A stretch of DNA of 64,000 bases from Methanoregulaceae archaeon (GCA_015660885.1 JACTUB010000001.1:124001-188000), one strand, 5' to 3'; shown: positions 1 to 10,261, counted from the stretch's first letter. The notes: generated from the letters alone by a model not told the origin. Numbers and translations: made by a program.

Positions 1-1
1 G

Positions 2-1927
2 GACTTTTCTGCAGAACCCACAACCGGAAATACCCCCCTTGCAGTCGCATTCACGGATCGATCAACCGGTTACCCGACATCCTGGAACTGGAACTTCGGT
101 GATGGCAAGGCATCTTCCGAACAGAATCCTGTACACATGTACTGGTCCAGTGGAGATTATACGGTTACCCTGACTGCATCCAATGAATTTGGTACATCAG
201 ATACCTCAAAGGCGTACTTCATCCATGTGATACCCTCTTTAAAAGCCAAGTTTGTCGCTGATCCCAATGTGGGAATTGTTCCCCTTTTGGTAAAATTTAC
301 CGATTTCTCAACAGGGAATCCTGAATCATGGAACTGGGATTTTGGTGATGGCAGCACCTCAACACAGCCAAATCCTGTTCATGCATATTCCACCCCAGGC
401 GCTTTTCATGTCAACCTTACCGTGACCCGGGGCATGAATAGTGACACTACAACCCAGACAATAGTTGCTGGGGGAGTGCCTGCAACGGATTTTGTCGCAG
501 ACAGGACAACGGTCAGTGTGAACGCTCAGGTTAACTTTATGGACAAAACCCTCAACTCGCCAACCTCATGGTCATGGGATTTCGGGGACGGTGTTACAGC
601 TACTGAACAGAACCCCTCCCACACATATTTGGTGAAGGGGATTTACACGGTTACCCTGACCGCGACAAATAATGACGGAAGCGATACCGCGAAAAAAGTG
701 AACTATATCACTGTAGGACTCGCCCCAATAGCAGACTTCATTTCAGAAATTCCGGCGTACCAGCAGGGAACACGAATGCAGTACGTCCGGTTCATCGATA
801 AATCTGCCGGGAACCCCGCTTCTTGGTCATGGGACTTTGGAGATGGCCAGAATTCCAGCGAGCAATACCCCCCCCTCCACCTTTACAACGTGGACGGGAC
901 GTATTCTGTATCATTGACCGTGAAAAATATCTTTGGTCAGGATACCCTGGTAAAGACCAATCTGATCACGGTTCAGAAAGGACCACAGGTTGACTTCAAA
1001 GCTGACAAAACACGGGCGGGAGTGAATCAGTTTATTCACTTCACGGATCTTTCAACAAACAATCCGACTGACTGGAAATGGGATTTCGGTGACGGAACAT
1101 CGGGAACCGGACAAAACCCCGACCATGTGTATCTCCAGCCGGGCAGTTACGATGTCACTCTGATTGCATCAGATGCCTTTACCACAATCAGCAATACCAA
1201 GAAAGATTACATCACGATTGTAAATACACCGCAGGCTGCCTTTGTTGCAGACAAAACCAAAGGGATCACACCATTTACCGTAAAGTTCACGGATATGTCG
1301 ACGGGAAACCCAACCCAATGGGCATGGAATTTTGGTGACGGGGGTACCTCCATCGAACAGAATCCCACGCATGTATATACTACCATGGGCAGTTCTTCAA
1401 CAAGCACATATACAGTAACTCTTACTGCAACAAATGCCAACGGATTTGATGACCAGACGAAAGTGGATTACATCACCGTGACACAGACACCCATCGCAGA
1501 ATTCACCGTCGATAGCCGCCAAGGCAAGGCACCATTTATTGTGAAATTCCGTGATTTGTCCGCAGGAAACCCGACTACATGGAGCTGGGAATTCGGCGAT
1601 GGAACCGGATCGTCGGAACAGAATCCAACCCATTTGTACCCGTATGAAGGAGCGTATGATGTCCGGCTGACTGTCTCGAACAAGTTTGGTACAGACAGCA
1701 TCTTAAAAACAGGATCTACTTCCCAGCGGAGCAATGCAGCACCGGTTCCCTTAACAACGATTGCAACCCCGGCACCGACAACCACCCCTGTGGCACAGGT
1801 TACAACAATAATAACAAACGTGCCAGCGACAATTCCATCAACAACGCAGGCACCATTATCCCCATTGGTGACCGTAGTCGCATCGGTAATCGGATTACTG
1901 GCGATCGTAGTCTCAAGACAGAAATAA
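2..1927 (+). CDS. PKD-repeat surface protein, 5'-truncated by the window edge
   Basis: Frame is open from base 2 (DFSAEPTTGNTPLAVAFTDRSTG...WNFGDG). About seven PKD repeats (WxWDFGDG, NPxHxY, YxVTLTxxN), a Thr/Pro-rich linker and a C-terminal hydrophobic segment (LVTVVASVIGLLAIVVSRQK). Confidence 0.9.
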   Translation, partial: DFSAEPTTGNTPLAVAFTDRSTGYPTSWNWNFGDGKASSEQNPVHMYWSSGDYTVTLTASNEFGTSDTSKAYFIHVIPSLKAKFVADPNVGIVPLLVKFTDFSTGNPESWNWDFGDGSTSTQPNPVHAYSTPGAFHVNLTVTRGMNSDTTTQTIVAGGVPATDFVADRTTVSVNAQVNFMDKTLNSPTSWSWDFGDGVTATEQNPSHTYLVKGIYTVTLTATNNDGSDTAKKVNYITVGLAPIADFISEIPAYQQGTRMQYVRFIDKSAGNPASWSWDFGDGQNSSEQYPPLHLYNVDGTYSVSLTVKNIFGQDTLVKTNLITVQKGPQVDFKADKTRAGVNQFIHFTDLSTNNPTDWKWDFGDGTSGTGQNPDHVYLQPGSYDVTLIASDAFTTISNTKKDYITIVNTPQAAFVADKTKGITPFTVKFTDMSTGNPTQWAWNFGDGGTSIEQNPTHVYTTMGSSSTSTYTVTLTATNANGFDDQTKVDYITVTQTPIAEFTVDSRQGKAPFIVKFRDLSAGNPTTWSWEFGDGTGSSEQNPTHLYPYEGAYDVRLTVSNKFGTDSILKTGSTSQRSNAAPVPLTTIATPAPTTTPVAQVTTIITNVPATIPSTTQAPLSPLVTVVASVIGLLAIVVSRQK

Positions 1928-2169
1928 TCACATTTTTATCGCGTAGAAAATACTTTTTTAATAAAGGATTTTTCTTCTTTCCGACAATTCTCCCTGGATA
2001 TGGTTCCCTTCAGATGAGGTAAAGGCGAATAATTTTACCTGGTAATCCAATCAGGACAAAACGAAATCAAAAAAAGACTGAACTGCCGTCTTCGGATGGT
2101 GAGAATGGTGATGAATCAACACCGATCAGATTTTTAACTGGTCAGGTTTTTTATAATTGTTACTGATGA

Positions 2170-2628
2170 TCACTTAAGCAGGTGGCCATGGACATCAATC
2201 TCTCCACGATAAATCCTGGTACTGGAGATCCAGTGTCCATCTTCAGCAAGAACACAGCTGATCTGGTGGATATCCACTTTCTTTTTCCCTTTTTCGCGCC
2301 GTAGTTTGTTGATCTCGACAGCAACCGGGAGCGTCTCTTCAGACACGATAAGAGCATCAAAATCCGCATCGATGGCAGAGCCGTACCGATCATCCAGAGG
2401 CTCGACCGCCCATCTGGTTGAATGGATATTTGTAAGGATAAATCGTTCAAGATCCAATTTCCGTGAAGCAAACGGGCGGATTGGGTGGTTTTTCCGGCTT
2501 GCAAATGAATCACTTGTAAGACCAATCAGCACGTGACCTTCAGGTCCCGCAAGTTCAAATGATCTGGTCAGGAGACGTTTATGTCCGTCGTGAAGGGGGT
2601 CAAACGTACCCCCTACCATAACCTTCAT
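2170..2628 (-). CDS. coaD: Phosphopantetheine adenylyltransferase, archaeal type
   Basis: MKVMVGGTFDPLHDGHKRLLTRSFELA nucleotidyltransferase (T/H)xGH-like motif; 152 aa. Confidence 0.88.
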   Translation of the reverse strand: MKVMVGGTFDPLHDGHKRLLTRSFELAGPEGHVLIGLTSDSFASRKNHPIRPFASRKLDLERFILTNIHSTRWAVEPLDDRYGSAIDADFDALIVSEETLPVAVEINKLRREKGKKKVDIHQISCVLAEDGHWISSTRIYRGEIDVHGHLLK

Positions 2629-2658
2629 ACTCTTTGATTCTTAATTTCCTATGTTATT

Positions 2659-3156
2659 ATGCATATGGATCTCCATGTCTCCGGCAAGCCGCTTTTTGTG
2701 GCCGCCAATGCAACAATCATAGGCGATATCACGTTCGGAAAACAGGTAGGTATCTGGTTTGGCGCTGTGATCCGTGCCGACAAGGACTGTATCACAATCG
2801 GGGACAGGTCGAATATCCAGGATAATTGTGTCGTACATACAAGCAAAGGATTTCCTGTCATGATAGGTAATGATGTATCGATTGGGCATGGGGCGATCCT
2901 GCACGGTTGTGCGATTTGTGACCGGGTGCTGGTCGGGATGGGTGCAGTCGTGCTCAATGGTGCGAAGATAGGTGAAGGATCAATTATTGGAGCAGGTGCC
3001 GTAATCACGGAAGGAAAGGAAATTCCTCCGAACTCGGTGGTTGTCGGTGTTCCGGGTAAGGTTGTCAAACAGACAGAGGCAGACCAGCAGCAGCACATCC
3101 TCAATAACGCTGTCTCCTATGTGGAGCTTGCCAAGGAGTACGCTCACCATGGGTGA
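2659..3156 (+). CDS. Gamma-carbonic anhydrase-like hexapeptide-repeat protein
   Basis: Left-handed beta-helix hexapeptide repeats; ANATIIGDITFGKQVGIWFGAVIRADKDCITIGDRSNIQDNCVVH is typical of the gamma-CA family. Confidence 0.9.
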   Translation: MHMDLHVSGKPLFVAANATIIGDITFGKQVGIWFGAVIRADKDCITIGDRSNIQDNCVVHTSKGFPVMIGNDVSIGHGAILHGCAICDRVLVGMGAVVLNGAKIGEGSIIGAGAVITEGKEIPPNSVVVGVPGKVVKQTEADQQQHILNNAVSYVELAKEYAHHG

Positions 3157-4429
3157 GGTAGTTGTCATAGGAGCCGGAATTGCTGGAATTCAGGCCGCAC
3201 TGGATATTGCCAATCATGGGATCCAGGTACACCTGATTGAACGTGAACCAACTATCGGCGGTCATATGGCACAATTGGATAAAACATTCCCGACAAATGA
3301 CTGCTCGATGTGTATTCTCGCCCCCAAAATGGTTGAAGTCGAGCGCCACCCGCGAATTACTATTCACACATGCTCCGAAGTCGAGAAAATAGAAGGTGAG
3401 ATTGGACATTTCCATGTTACGGTTAAAAAATTCCCAAGATATATCGATGAGTCTGCCTGTAACGGATGCGGCGATTGCGTGCTGATCTGTCCGGTGGAGG
3501 TATACAACCGTTTCGATGCAGGTATTGGTGTAAGAAAAGCAATCTACAAACCGCATCCTCAGGCAGTACCTGATTTTGTTATCAAGGATCCAGAACACTG
3601 TATCGAATGCGGGCTTTGCTATGACGTCTGTGGGCCGGATGCGATAAAACGAAAAGATGCAGAACAAATGATAACGATAAATGCATCCAGTATTGTAATC
3701 ACCACCGGCTACGCGGTATTTGATGCATGCAGTAAGAAGCAGTTCGGTCATCTTGAGCTTCCCGATGTAATCACAAGCCTCGAATTGGAACGGATGATGA
3801 ATGCAAGCGGTCCGACCGGGGGAAAAATCAAGCGACTGAGCGATGGCAGACTGCCGGAGAGCATTGTTTTTATCCAGTGCGTAGGTTCCCGGGATGTTAC
3901 GATTAACCGCCCCTACTGTTCCTGTGTCTGCTGCATGCAGGCAATAAAAAACGCGATTCTGCTCAAGGAAAAAAATCCAAAAACAGATGTGATCATTTGT
4001 TATATGGACATACGTTCCTACGGTAAGGGTTACGAAGAATATTTTGAACGCGCAAAGGAAATGGGTGTCAGATTCCTTCGGGGAATGCCTTCAGATGTGC
4101 TTGCTGACAGCAGTGGCATGAGCCTGCAGGTTGAAAATTCAGAGACTTCTGAAGTTCAGGTGCTCCATCCCGATCTTGTTGTGCTGTCGGTAGGCATCGG
4201 GCCTGCCGAAAAATCCGAAAAGATTGCAGAACGACTCGGTATCCCCCTTGAAGATACCGGCTTCATCAAACCGGTTCATGATGCTGTAGACACAGTCGCT
4301 ACGCTGTGTCCCGGGATCTATGTCGCGGGCACCGCCACGGCACCACGGGATATACCTGACAGTGTTGCATCCGGTGGATCTGCAGCTATGCGGGCATACA
4401 TAGATGCGATCAGGACGCGATCCGGGTGA
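3149..4429 (+). CDS. HdrA-like FAD/4Fe-4S protein (CoB-CoM heterodisulfide reductase subunit A family)
   Basis: GAGIAGIQAALDIANHG FAD-binding motif, IGGHMAQLDKTFPTNDCSMCILAPKM, two ferredoxin motifs (CNGCGDCVLICP, CIECGLCYDVCGPDA). Start at 3149 preferred over the ORF-track start at 3041. Confidence 0.88.
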   Translation: MGEVVVIGAGIAGIQAALDIANHGIQVHLIEREPTIGGHMAQLDKTFPTNDCSMCILAPKMVEVERHPRITIHTCSEVEKIEGEIGHFHVTVKKFPRYIDESACNGCGDCVLICPVEVYNRFDAGIGVRKAIYKPHPQAVPDFVIKDPEHCIECGLCYDVCGPDAIKRKDAEQMITINASSIVITTGYAVFDACSKKQFGHLELPDVITSLELERMMNASGPTGGKIKRLSDGRLPESIVFIQCVGSRDVTINRPYCSCVCCMQAIKNAILLKEKNPKTDVIICYMDIRSYGKGYEEYFERAKEMGVRFLRGMPSDVLADSSGMSLQVENSETSEVQVLHPDLVVLSVGIGPAEKSEKIAERLGIPLEDTGFIKPVHDAVDTVATLCPGIYVAGTATAPRDIPDSVASGGSAAMRAYIDAIRTRSG

Positions 4430-5469
4430 ATGCGACTGCTACCCTGTGGTGGGATAAGGATACGGGCAGTCTCCGCTATATTGACCAGACACTCCTTCCC
4501 GTGAAATACGCGGTGGTTGAATGCCGGAGTATCGAACGACTGGCAAGAGCGATCAAACGGCTTGAGATACGCGGAGCACCCGCACTTGGGGTCGCGGGAG
4601 CGTATGGAGTTGCGCTGGCAGCACAGGTCTCCACGAAAAAAAATCTGAAAACATTTTTATCCGATGTGCACCGGGATGCTGAGATCCTTCGGCTAACCCG
4701 GCCGACGGCTATCAACCTCGGATGGGGTATCGACCGGGTACTGGGAAAAATTGCATATGCAGATGATATCAGTTCAGCACGCACGATTGCACTTGAGGAA
4801 GCGGAAACAATAGCCCGTGAAGATACTGCATGCTGTCACGCAATTGGTGAATATGGTGCTGACCTGCTTCCTGAAATATGTACTGTTTTAACTCACTGCA
4901 ATGCCGGATCACTTGCCTGTTCTTCATGGGGTACGGCATTGGGAGTAATCCGTTCTGCAATCGATAACGGTAAAGAGATAAACGTATATGCATGTGAGAC
5001 CCGCCCATTACTTCAGGGTGCCCGGCTCACCGCGTGGGAACTGGCAAGGGACGGAATAGAAGTAACGGTGATTACGGATTCCACCGCGGCGTACCTGATG
5101 CGCAAAAACATTGTCGATGCAGTTCTTGTGGGAGCGGATCGGATCACCCGCGACGTGGTTTTTAACAAGATCGGCACGTACATGCACGCTGTCTGCGCCC
5201 GCTATCACAAAATCCCCTTCTATGTCGCTGCACCACTCTCAACATTTGATACCGAAAAAAGGGAACAGGATGTAATTATCGAGGAACGTGGCAGAGAGGA
5301 AGTTACGAAAATAGGCAATCTTTGTATTGTCCCTGACGCTGCCAGGGTAAAAAATTATGCATTCGATGCAACTCCCATGGATCTCGTCACCGCGATCGTC
5401 ACCGAACGGGGGGTTTTGCACCCACCCGTTGATATCGACTCAATCTTATCCTTGAAGAGCATAAAATAG
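4426..5469 (+). CDS. mtnA: S-methyl-5-thioribose-1-phosphate isomerase / aIF-2B-like
   Basis: IRGAPALGVAGAYGVALAA, THCNAGSLACSSWGTALGVI, ACETRPLLQGARLTAWEL, VGADRI; 347 aa. Confidence 0.9.
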   Translation: MNATATLWWDKDTGSLRYIDQTLLPVKYAVVECRSIERLARAIKRLEIRGAPALGVAGAYGVALAAQVSTKKNLKTFLSDVHRDAEILRLTRPTAINLGWGIDRVLGKIAYADDISSARTIALEEAETIAREDTACCHAIGEYGADLLPEICTVLTHCNAGSLACSSWGTALGVIRSAIDNGKEINVYACETRPLLQGARLTAWELARDGIEVTVITDSTAAYLMRKNIVDAVLVGADRITRDVVFNKIGTYMHAVCARYHKIPFYVAAPLSTFDTEKREQDVIIEERGREEVTKIGNLCIVPDAARVKNYAFDATPMDLVTAIVTERGVLHPPVDIDSILSLKSIK

Positions 5470-5494
5470 TCCGCAATAGCACAACTTCACAGAA

Positions 5495-6196
5495 ATGAAT
5501 TTCAATTTTATTACCTGGAATGACCTGATGTATCTTGTCGGGGAAACCGCGGTCATTATCATTCTCGGAGCCCTGCTTACGGCATTTATTCTCGTCATTA
5601 TTTCCATTTATTCCATCAGGAAGGGCAGGCTGTATTTTCCAACGCTTGTCAGGTCCGGGCTCGTGTTCCTCGAGGGGTTAATGAAAGCGTTCTTCCGGCT
5701 CCTTGGTCTTGAAGAACGCGAAATGCTCTCATTTTTTATAAAACTCCACAATGCGATGAATATTACCGAATTCGAACGCATTCCGGTTTCTGAACGGGCT
5801 GTCTTCATACCTCAATGCCTGCGCTCCTCAAAATGCCCCGCACACCTCACGCCGGAAGGGCTGAAGTGCCGTAACTGCGGACAGTGTACTGTTGGTGAGG
5901 CCCGGATTATGCTTGAAAAATTGGGCTACCGGATCTTTATCGTTCCGGGCTCTTCCTTTATCAAGCGTATGGTGAAGAAATATCACCCGAAAGCGATTAT
6001 TGGTATCGGCTGCCTGTCTGAAGTGAAAGAAGGTATCGATATGGCAGACAAGATAGGTCTCGTTGCAATGGGGGTTGTTACGATGAAAGAAGGCTGTGTC
6101 GAGACGCTCGTGAACTGGGCGGATATTTACGAAGTGGCGATCCTCGGTGTCGATTCAAAATTACTCCCCGAGGACCTTCATATTTTTACCCAATAA
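5495..6196 (+). CDS. DUF116-like membrane protein with Cys motifs
   Basis: N-terminal TM segments, then FIPQCLRSSKCPA..GLKCRNCGQC and GIGCLSEVKEG, typical of DUF116. Confidence 0.8.
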   Translation: MNFNFITWNDLMYLVGETAVIIILGALLTAFILVIISIYSIRKGRLYFPTLVRSGLVFLEGLMKAFFRLLGLEEREMLSFFIKLHNAMNITEFERIPVSERAVFIPQCLRSSKCPAHLTPEGLKCRNCGQCTVGEARIMLEKLGYRIFIVPGSSFIKRMVKKYHPKAIIGIGCLSEVKEGIDMADKIGLVAMGVVTMKEGCVETLVNWADIYEVAILGVDSKLLPEDLHIFTQ

Positions 6197-6574
6197 TTTC
6201 CCGCTCTTAATCCTGCCATGGATAATGATTGTATCTTTGCTCGTTACATCTCCAACATGGACACCCGTACGCAGGATGACCTTCCCTCCTGCCGAAACAG
6301 AGTGAACAACGGCACTATCCAGGATCGTGACGTCTCCATGTGCCACCAGAGGTCCCTTGATTCTTGACTGCCTCCCGATAACAGCATTCCAGCAGTTCAC
6401 ATCGAGTGCAACGCTGGATCCCGGACCCAGTTCAAGGGTTCCCGTAACAGTAAGTCGTCCCCAGAAATGAGTGCGCGCAGGAACAATGAAATTTCCGTCA
6501 ATCTTCACATTTCCTTCGAAATACGCCCCTTTTTGTGCATAGAATGTATCGCCATTCCGGATGACTGTCGGCAT
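6161..6574 (-). CDS. Bactofilin-like polymer-forming protein
   Basis: 137 aa beta-helical repeats (NVKIDGNFIVPARTHFWGRLTVTGTLELGPGSSV); overlaps the 3' end of the DUF116 gene convergently. Confidence 0.65.
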   Translation of the reverse strand: MPTVIRNGDTFYAQKGAYFEGNVKIDGNFIVPARTHFWGRLTVTGTLELGPGSSVALDVNCWNAVIGRQSRIKGPLVAHGDVTILDSAVVHSVSAGGKVILRTGVHVGDVTSKDTIIIHGRIKSGKLLGKNMKVLGE

Positions 6575-6655
6575 TACTCCCTCAGGGTAAATGAGGAATG
6601 ATCAGGGGATATACTTGTTGCTTGGCTAAATATTCTTGCACTCAAAAAATCCCGC

Positions 6656-7495
6656 TTACATAAAAACTGCAGAAAGGGTAAACACAACGAGGGATGCAAA
6701 CAAACCGGCTTTTAAGAAGGCTGAAGCGTTTGATGCCTTTAAACAAGAAGATGTTTCGCAGTGAAGTCCGCGGAAGACGGCAAAGATGATGATGACATCG
6801 ACCATTATGATTCCCGCAAGGTACCATACACCCCACCAGAAATAGGGAATAAAACTTACCACGACAGCAAAAAATGTGATAATAAGAGCGACCTCGGATG
6901 TTTTTTTAATGCCGATCCGGATAGGTACTGTATCCGCCCCTCCGGCCCTGTCCCCCTCAACGTCTTCTGCATCTTTCAACAATTCACGGGCGACCATGGC
7001 AAAAAAGGTGATAACAGCAATTGGAAGGATGTGGACGACACCGGTCCACCCATTCAGCGCTCCACCGAATAAAAAAATGCTTGCTGAAAGGTAAGCTACT
7101 ATGATGTTGCCGGACAAAAGCGTCCTCTTAAACTTTCCTGCATATGCAATCAGCAGAAACGAATTTACGATCGCGATTCCGATACAGAGCGCGTTGGTAA
7201 AAAAACACACAAAGATGCCAGCAAAAAACAGCATCGCGGCAAAACGCCATGCAGCACGCATGCTGACTGTTCCAGAAGGAATAGGGCGGTTGGGGCGGTT
7301 TATCGCATCGATTTTTGCATCGAAAAAATCATTGATTACATTCCCGGCAGCAGTGATCAGAGCCACTATGAGAAAAAGGAGTAACGTTTCGGGAATTACA
7401 GTGCCGGTATCAATCAGGTATGCAATAATAGCAGCAAGTCCGGCGACTAATGAATTTACCGGGCGGGTGATGGTAAAAAAGCCTGCAAGCCTCAT
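6656..7495 (-). CDS. UbiA prenyltransferase, likely geranylgeranylglyceryl-phosphate geranylgeranyltransferase
   Basis: NDFFDAKIDAINRPNRPIPSG and multiple TM helices; archaeal lipid DGGGP synthase-like. Confidence 0.88.
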   Translation of the reverse strand: MRLAGFFTITRPVNSLVAGLAAIIAYLIDTGTVIPETLLLFLIVALITAAGNVINDFFDAKIDAINRPNRPIPSGTVSMRAAWRFAAMLFFAGIFVCFFTNALCIGIAIVNSFLLIAYAGKFKRTLLSGNIIVAYLSASIFLFGGALNGWTGVVHILPIAVITFFAMVARELLKDAEDVEGDRAGGADTVPIRIGIKKTSEVALIITFFAVVVSFIPYFWWGVWYLAGIIMVDVIIIFAVFRGLHCETSSCLKASNASAFLKAGLFASLVVFTLSAVFM

Positions 7496-7562
7496 TGGTG
7501 ATCTGATCTGGCAGGGAAAGTATTAAAATGCACTAAAAGGGGGAATTTCATTTTTTTTCCAA

Positions 7563-7637
7563 CGGGCGAGGGGGGATTTGAACCCCCGGCATTCAGCTTA
7601 GGAGGCTGACGCTATGTCCGGGCTAAGCCACTCGCCC
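7563..7637 (-). tRNA. tRNA-Arg(CCT)
   Basis: Reverse complement folds with acceptor GGGCGAG/CTCGCCC, anticodon arm TCAGC-CTCCTAA-GCTGA (anticodon CCT) and T-arm GGGGGTTCAAATCCCCC. Confidence 0.92.
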
Positions 7638-7698
7638 TGCCCATATCCATTGTGGAGGAATATGTATAAGTTTTGCGCGCTGCAACAATACTCTCGCA

Positions 7699-8817
7699 AT
7701 GGATTTAATCGGGACAACGGAAGGAAAAACTACGTTTTTTGTTCCTGTACAGGACACAACGTCTCGGTTTCCTCCCGGGAGCGCACCAATCTTCTTCAAC
7801 CGGCGTATGGAACTGAACCGTGATGCCACGATCCTGCTTGTCTCGGTCCTCAACCCATCAGATTACCTCGATGCGATGGGAGCTACCGGTGTCCGTGGTT
7901 TAAGGGTGGCAAATGAATGCAAAATTCCTGTGACGATTAACGACCGTGACCCGCAGGGAATCAAACTGATTACGCATAATGCCTGCCATGCGAATCTGCC
8001 GGTGGAGATTGTACAGCGGGATGCGAACGCCCTGCTTTCTGAAAGATCCTTTGATGCCGTGGATCTTGATCCATTCGGGACTCCGGCCACGATTGTTGAT
8101 GCGGCGGTGAGGGGGGCCCGGCGGTTTCTATTTGTCACTGCAACAGATACCGCCCCCTTATGCGGGGCTCATTTGAAGGCAGGCAAACGCCGGTACTTTG
8201 CACAGCCGATGAATACTGAATATCACGGGGAAGTGGGGCTAAGGATCCTGCTCGGGTTTATTGTCCGTGAAACAGTCAAATATGACCGTGGGATTGAACC
8301 GATCTTCTGCTATGCCCGGGAGCATTTTGTACGGCTCCATCTCCGGTTGCTTCGCGGGGCCCGGGCCGCTGATGAGACCCTGAAGAGGATCGGTTATATC
8401 CTCCAATGCCCGAAGTGCCCTTATCGCATCGAACATCAGGCAATGTTTCCGGAAGTAATCCCTTGCCCACACTGTGATGAACACCTTAATCCGATTGGAC
8501 CTCTCTGGCTTGGCAGTATTCAGCATGAAGAAACTCTGGTGCAGATGAGGGAACAGTTGGATGCGAAAGTTCTTGGTACGAGAAAAGACCTGGCAAAACT
8601 GATCGATCTCTGCCTGGAAGAATTGCCAACCTCGAGCCATTATGACTACCACCGGATTGCAAAAATAATGGGATGCTCACCTCCCGATATCGACAAGGTG
8701 ATTGCCTGCATCATTGATTCAGGGTATCCAGCGACACGGACGCATTTCTCCGGGTATGGCATCAAAACAGAGGCGCCTCTATCAGTAATTCTTGGTGCCG
8801 TCAGTGCTCAACAATGA
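7699..8817 (+). CDS. trm1: tRNA (guanine(26)-N(2))-dimethyltransferase
   Basis: FYNR-like FFNRRMELNRD, DLDPFGTPATIVDAAV, C-terminal zinc-binding CPKCPYR...CPHC; 372 aa. Confidence 0.9.
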   Translation: MDLIGTTEGKTTFFVPVQDTTSRFPPGSAPIFFNRRMELNRDATILLVSVLNPSDYLDAMGATGVRGLRVANECKIPVTINDRDPQGIKLITHNACHANLPVEIVQRDANALLSERSFDAVDLDPFGTPATIVDAAVRGARRFLFVTATDTAPLCGAHLKAGKRRYFAQPMNTEYHGEVGLRILLGFIVRETVKYDRGIEPIFCYAREHFVRLHLRLLRGARAADETLKRIGYILQCPKCPYRIEHQAMFPEVIPCPHCDEHLNPIGPLWLGSIQHEETLVQMREQLDAKVLGTRKDLAKLIDLCLEELPTSSHYDYHRIAKIMGCSPPDIDKVIACIIDSGYPATRTHFSGYGIKTEAPLSVILGAVSAQQ

Positions 8818-9913
8818 TCGTGAGCAGATCCCCATCAATGAGTTTGTGGGGCAATCCCACTCTCTGGCCCGGGTGTTTGACGGATCTTCCCCAGACCCGT
8901 GCATACCGGAACCGGTAAACGAAGTCCCGGTGGAGTTTTGTACAGACATCAGTTACTGTACTTCCCGTCCTGACGATGAGGGGTTCTACTAAATCAGCCT
9001 CGCCGCCATGAGGTTTTAAGTAGACCCTGATGAAACCGAGGCAGTCGTAGATTGCATCCTTGACCTCCTCCAGATGATAACCGGCTGCGGCCGAGATCAT
9101 GAGAGGGGGGCTCCCGAACCGTTCAGCAATATCATGCTCGATCTCTAGGAATCTCTCCTTGTCCACGAGATCTACCTTGTTCACCGCAATGAATGCAGGG
9201 ATATAGACACGGTTGCCCTGTACTGCATCGATCAAGTCATCCTGTGTTGCACCACCCCTGACAAGCACATCCGCATTCATCATCTTGCTCTCGGACAGGA
9301 TAGATCGCACTTCTTCAATATCAAGATTGAGCGTCCCGACTGCATGGAGACGAACACCACCATGTGAGGACTTTTTGACAGTGATATCCGGTTTTTTGAC
9401 ATTGATCCGTATACCTGCATCGTACAGTTCTTTTATGAGAACGTCGAAATGCCGTTCGTTGAATACATCCACGAGAATGATGATGATATCCGCGCCACGG
9501 ACGACACCTATCACTTCTTTGCCCCGCCCCTTGCCCATCGCTGCCCCGGCAATAAGTCCCGGCATATCGAGAAGCTGGATCTTCGCTCCTTTATGCTCAA
9601 GAGCACCGGGAACAACCGTGAGTGTTGTGAATTCATAGGCGGCCACGGCGCTGTCTGTGCCGGTGAGTTTGTTGAGGAGAGTGCTTTTACCTGTTGAAGG
9701 GAATCCTACAAGGACAGCAGTCGCATCACCGGATTTTTTAACCGAGTATCCTTCTCCTCCCCCGCTGGATTTCATCGCACGGCTGACTGCTTCATCGCGA
9801 AGTCGTGCGATCTTTGCCTTTATCCTCCCGATATGCTTGGAAGTAGCCTTGTTGTATGGAGTCTTGGTCAGCTCCGCTTCCAGCTCCTGGATCTGTTCCT
9901 CAAGACTACTCAT
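8801..9913 (-). CDS. OBG/DRG family GTPase with TGS domain
   Basis: GFPSTGKSTLLNKLTGTDS (G1), DMPGLIAGAAMGKGRG, NKVD, C-terminal TGS domain (HRDFVYRFRYARVWGRSVKHPGQRVG). Start at MSSLEEQ preferred. Confidence 0.92.
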   Translation of the reverse strand: MSSLEEQIQELEAELTKTPYNKATSKHIGRIKAKIARLRDEAVSRAMKSSGGGEGYSVKKSGDATAVLVGFPSTGKSTLLNKLTGTDSAVAAYEFTTLTVVPGALEHKGAKIQLLDMPGLIAGAAMGKGRGKEVIGVVRGADIIIILVDVFNERHFDVLIKELYDAGIRINVKKPDITVKKSSHGGVRLHAVGTLNLDIEEVRSILSESKMMNADVLVRGGATQDDLIDAVQGNRVYIPAFIAVNKVDLVDKERFLEIEHDIAERFGSPPLMISAAAGYHLEEVKDAIYDCLGFIRVYLKPHGGEADLVEPLIVRTGSTVTDVCTKLHRDFVYRFRYARVWGRSVKHPGQRVGLPHKLIDGDLLTIIVEH

Positions 9914-9970
9914 TCCTATATTAATCACTGCACGTCAGAGATATAGTTGTTTATGGGGAACTGAGAGGAT

Positions 9971-10003
9971 ACTTCATTCCGTTACGACGTAACGGAATGA
10001 AGT
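9971..10003. repeat. Perfect inverted repeat: 16-bp arms, 1-nt centre
   Basis: ACTTCATTCCGTTACG-A-CGTAACGGAATGAAGT read directly. Confidence 0.95.
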
Positions 10004-10057
10004 TTCTGTTATCAACATGTTTAAGTAAAAATATGGCCCATGTTATTGAGCAATTGC

Positions 10058-10132
10058 GCTGCTATAGTGTAGTCCGGCCAATCATGCGAGCCTCTCACGC
10101 TCGCGACTGGGGTTCGAATCCCCATAGCAGCA
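10058..10132 (+). tRNA. tRNA-Glu(CTC)
   Basis: Acceptor GCTGCTA/TAGCAGC, anticodon arm CGAGC-CTCTCAC-GCTCG (anticodon CTC), T-arm CTGGGGTTCGAATCCCCA. Confidence 0.92.
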
Positions 10133-10261
10133 CTCTTCACTGATGGTCTGATTCCTGTTTTAATTCTAATTAAAAAAACCTCAGCCGTGACTGACTAAGC
10201 GATAAGTAACTTTATTTGATACAAAAGGGCTGTTCTACTATAATTTCTGGGAGAGGCTCAC

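Noticed and set aside
1169-1785. Several minus-strand ORFs antisense to the PKD protein
   Set aside because: Shadow ORFs caused by the repetitive PKD coding sequence.
137-1927. PKD repeats as a DNA tandem-repeat array
   Set aside because: Repeats are explained by protein domain duplication and are diverged at the DNA level.
3101-3751. 216-aa minus-strand ORF antisense to the HdrA-like gene
   Set aside because: Antisense to a clearly conserved gene; no recognisable domain.
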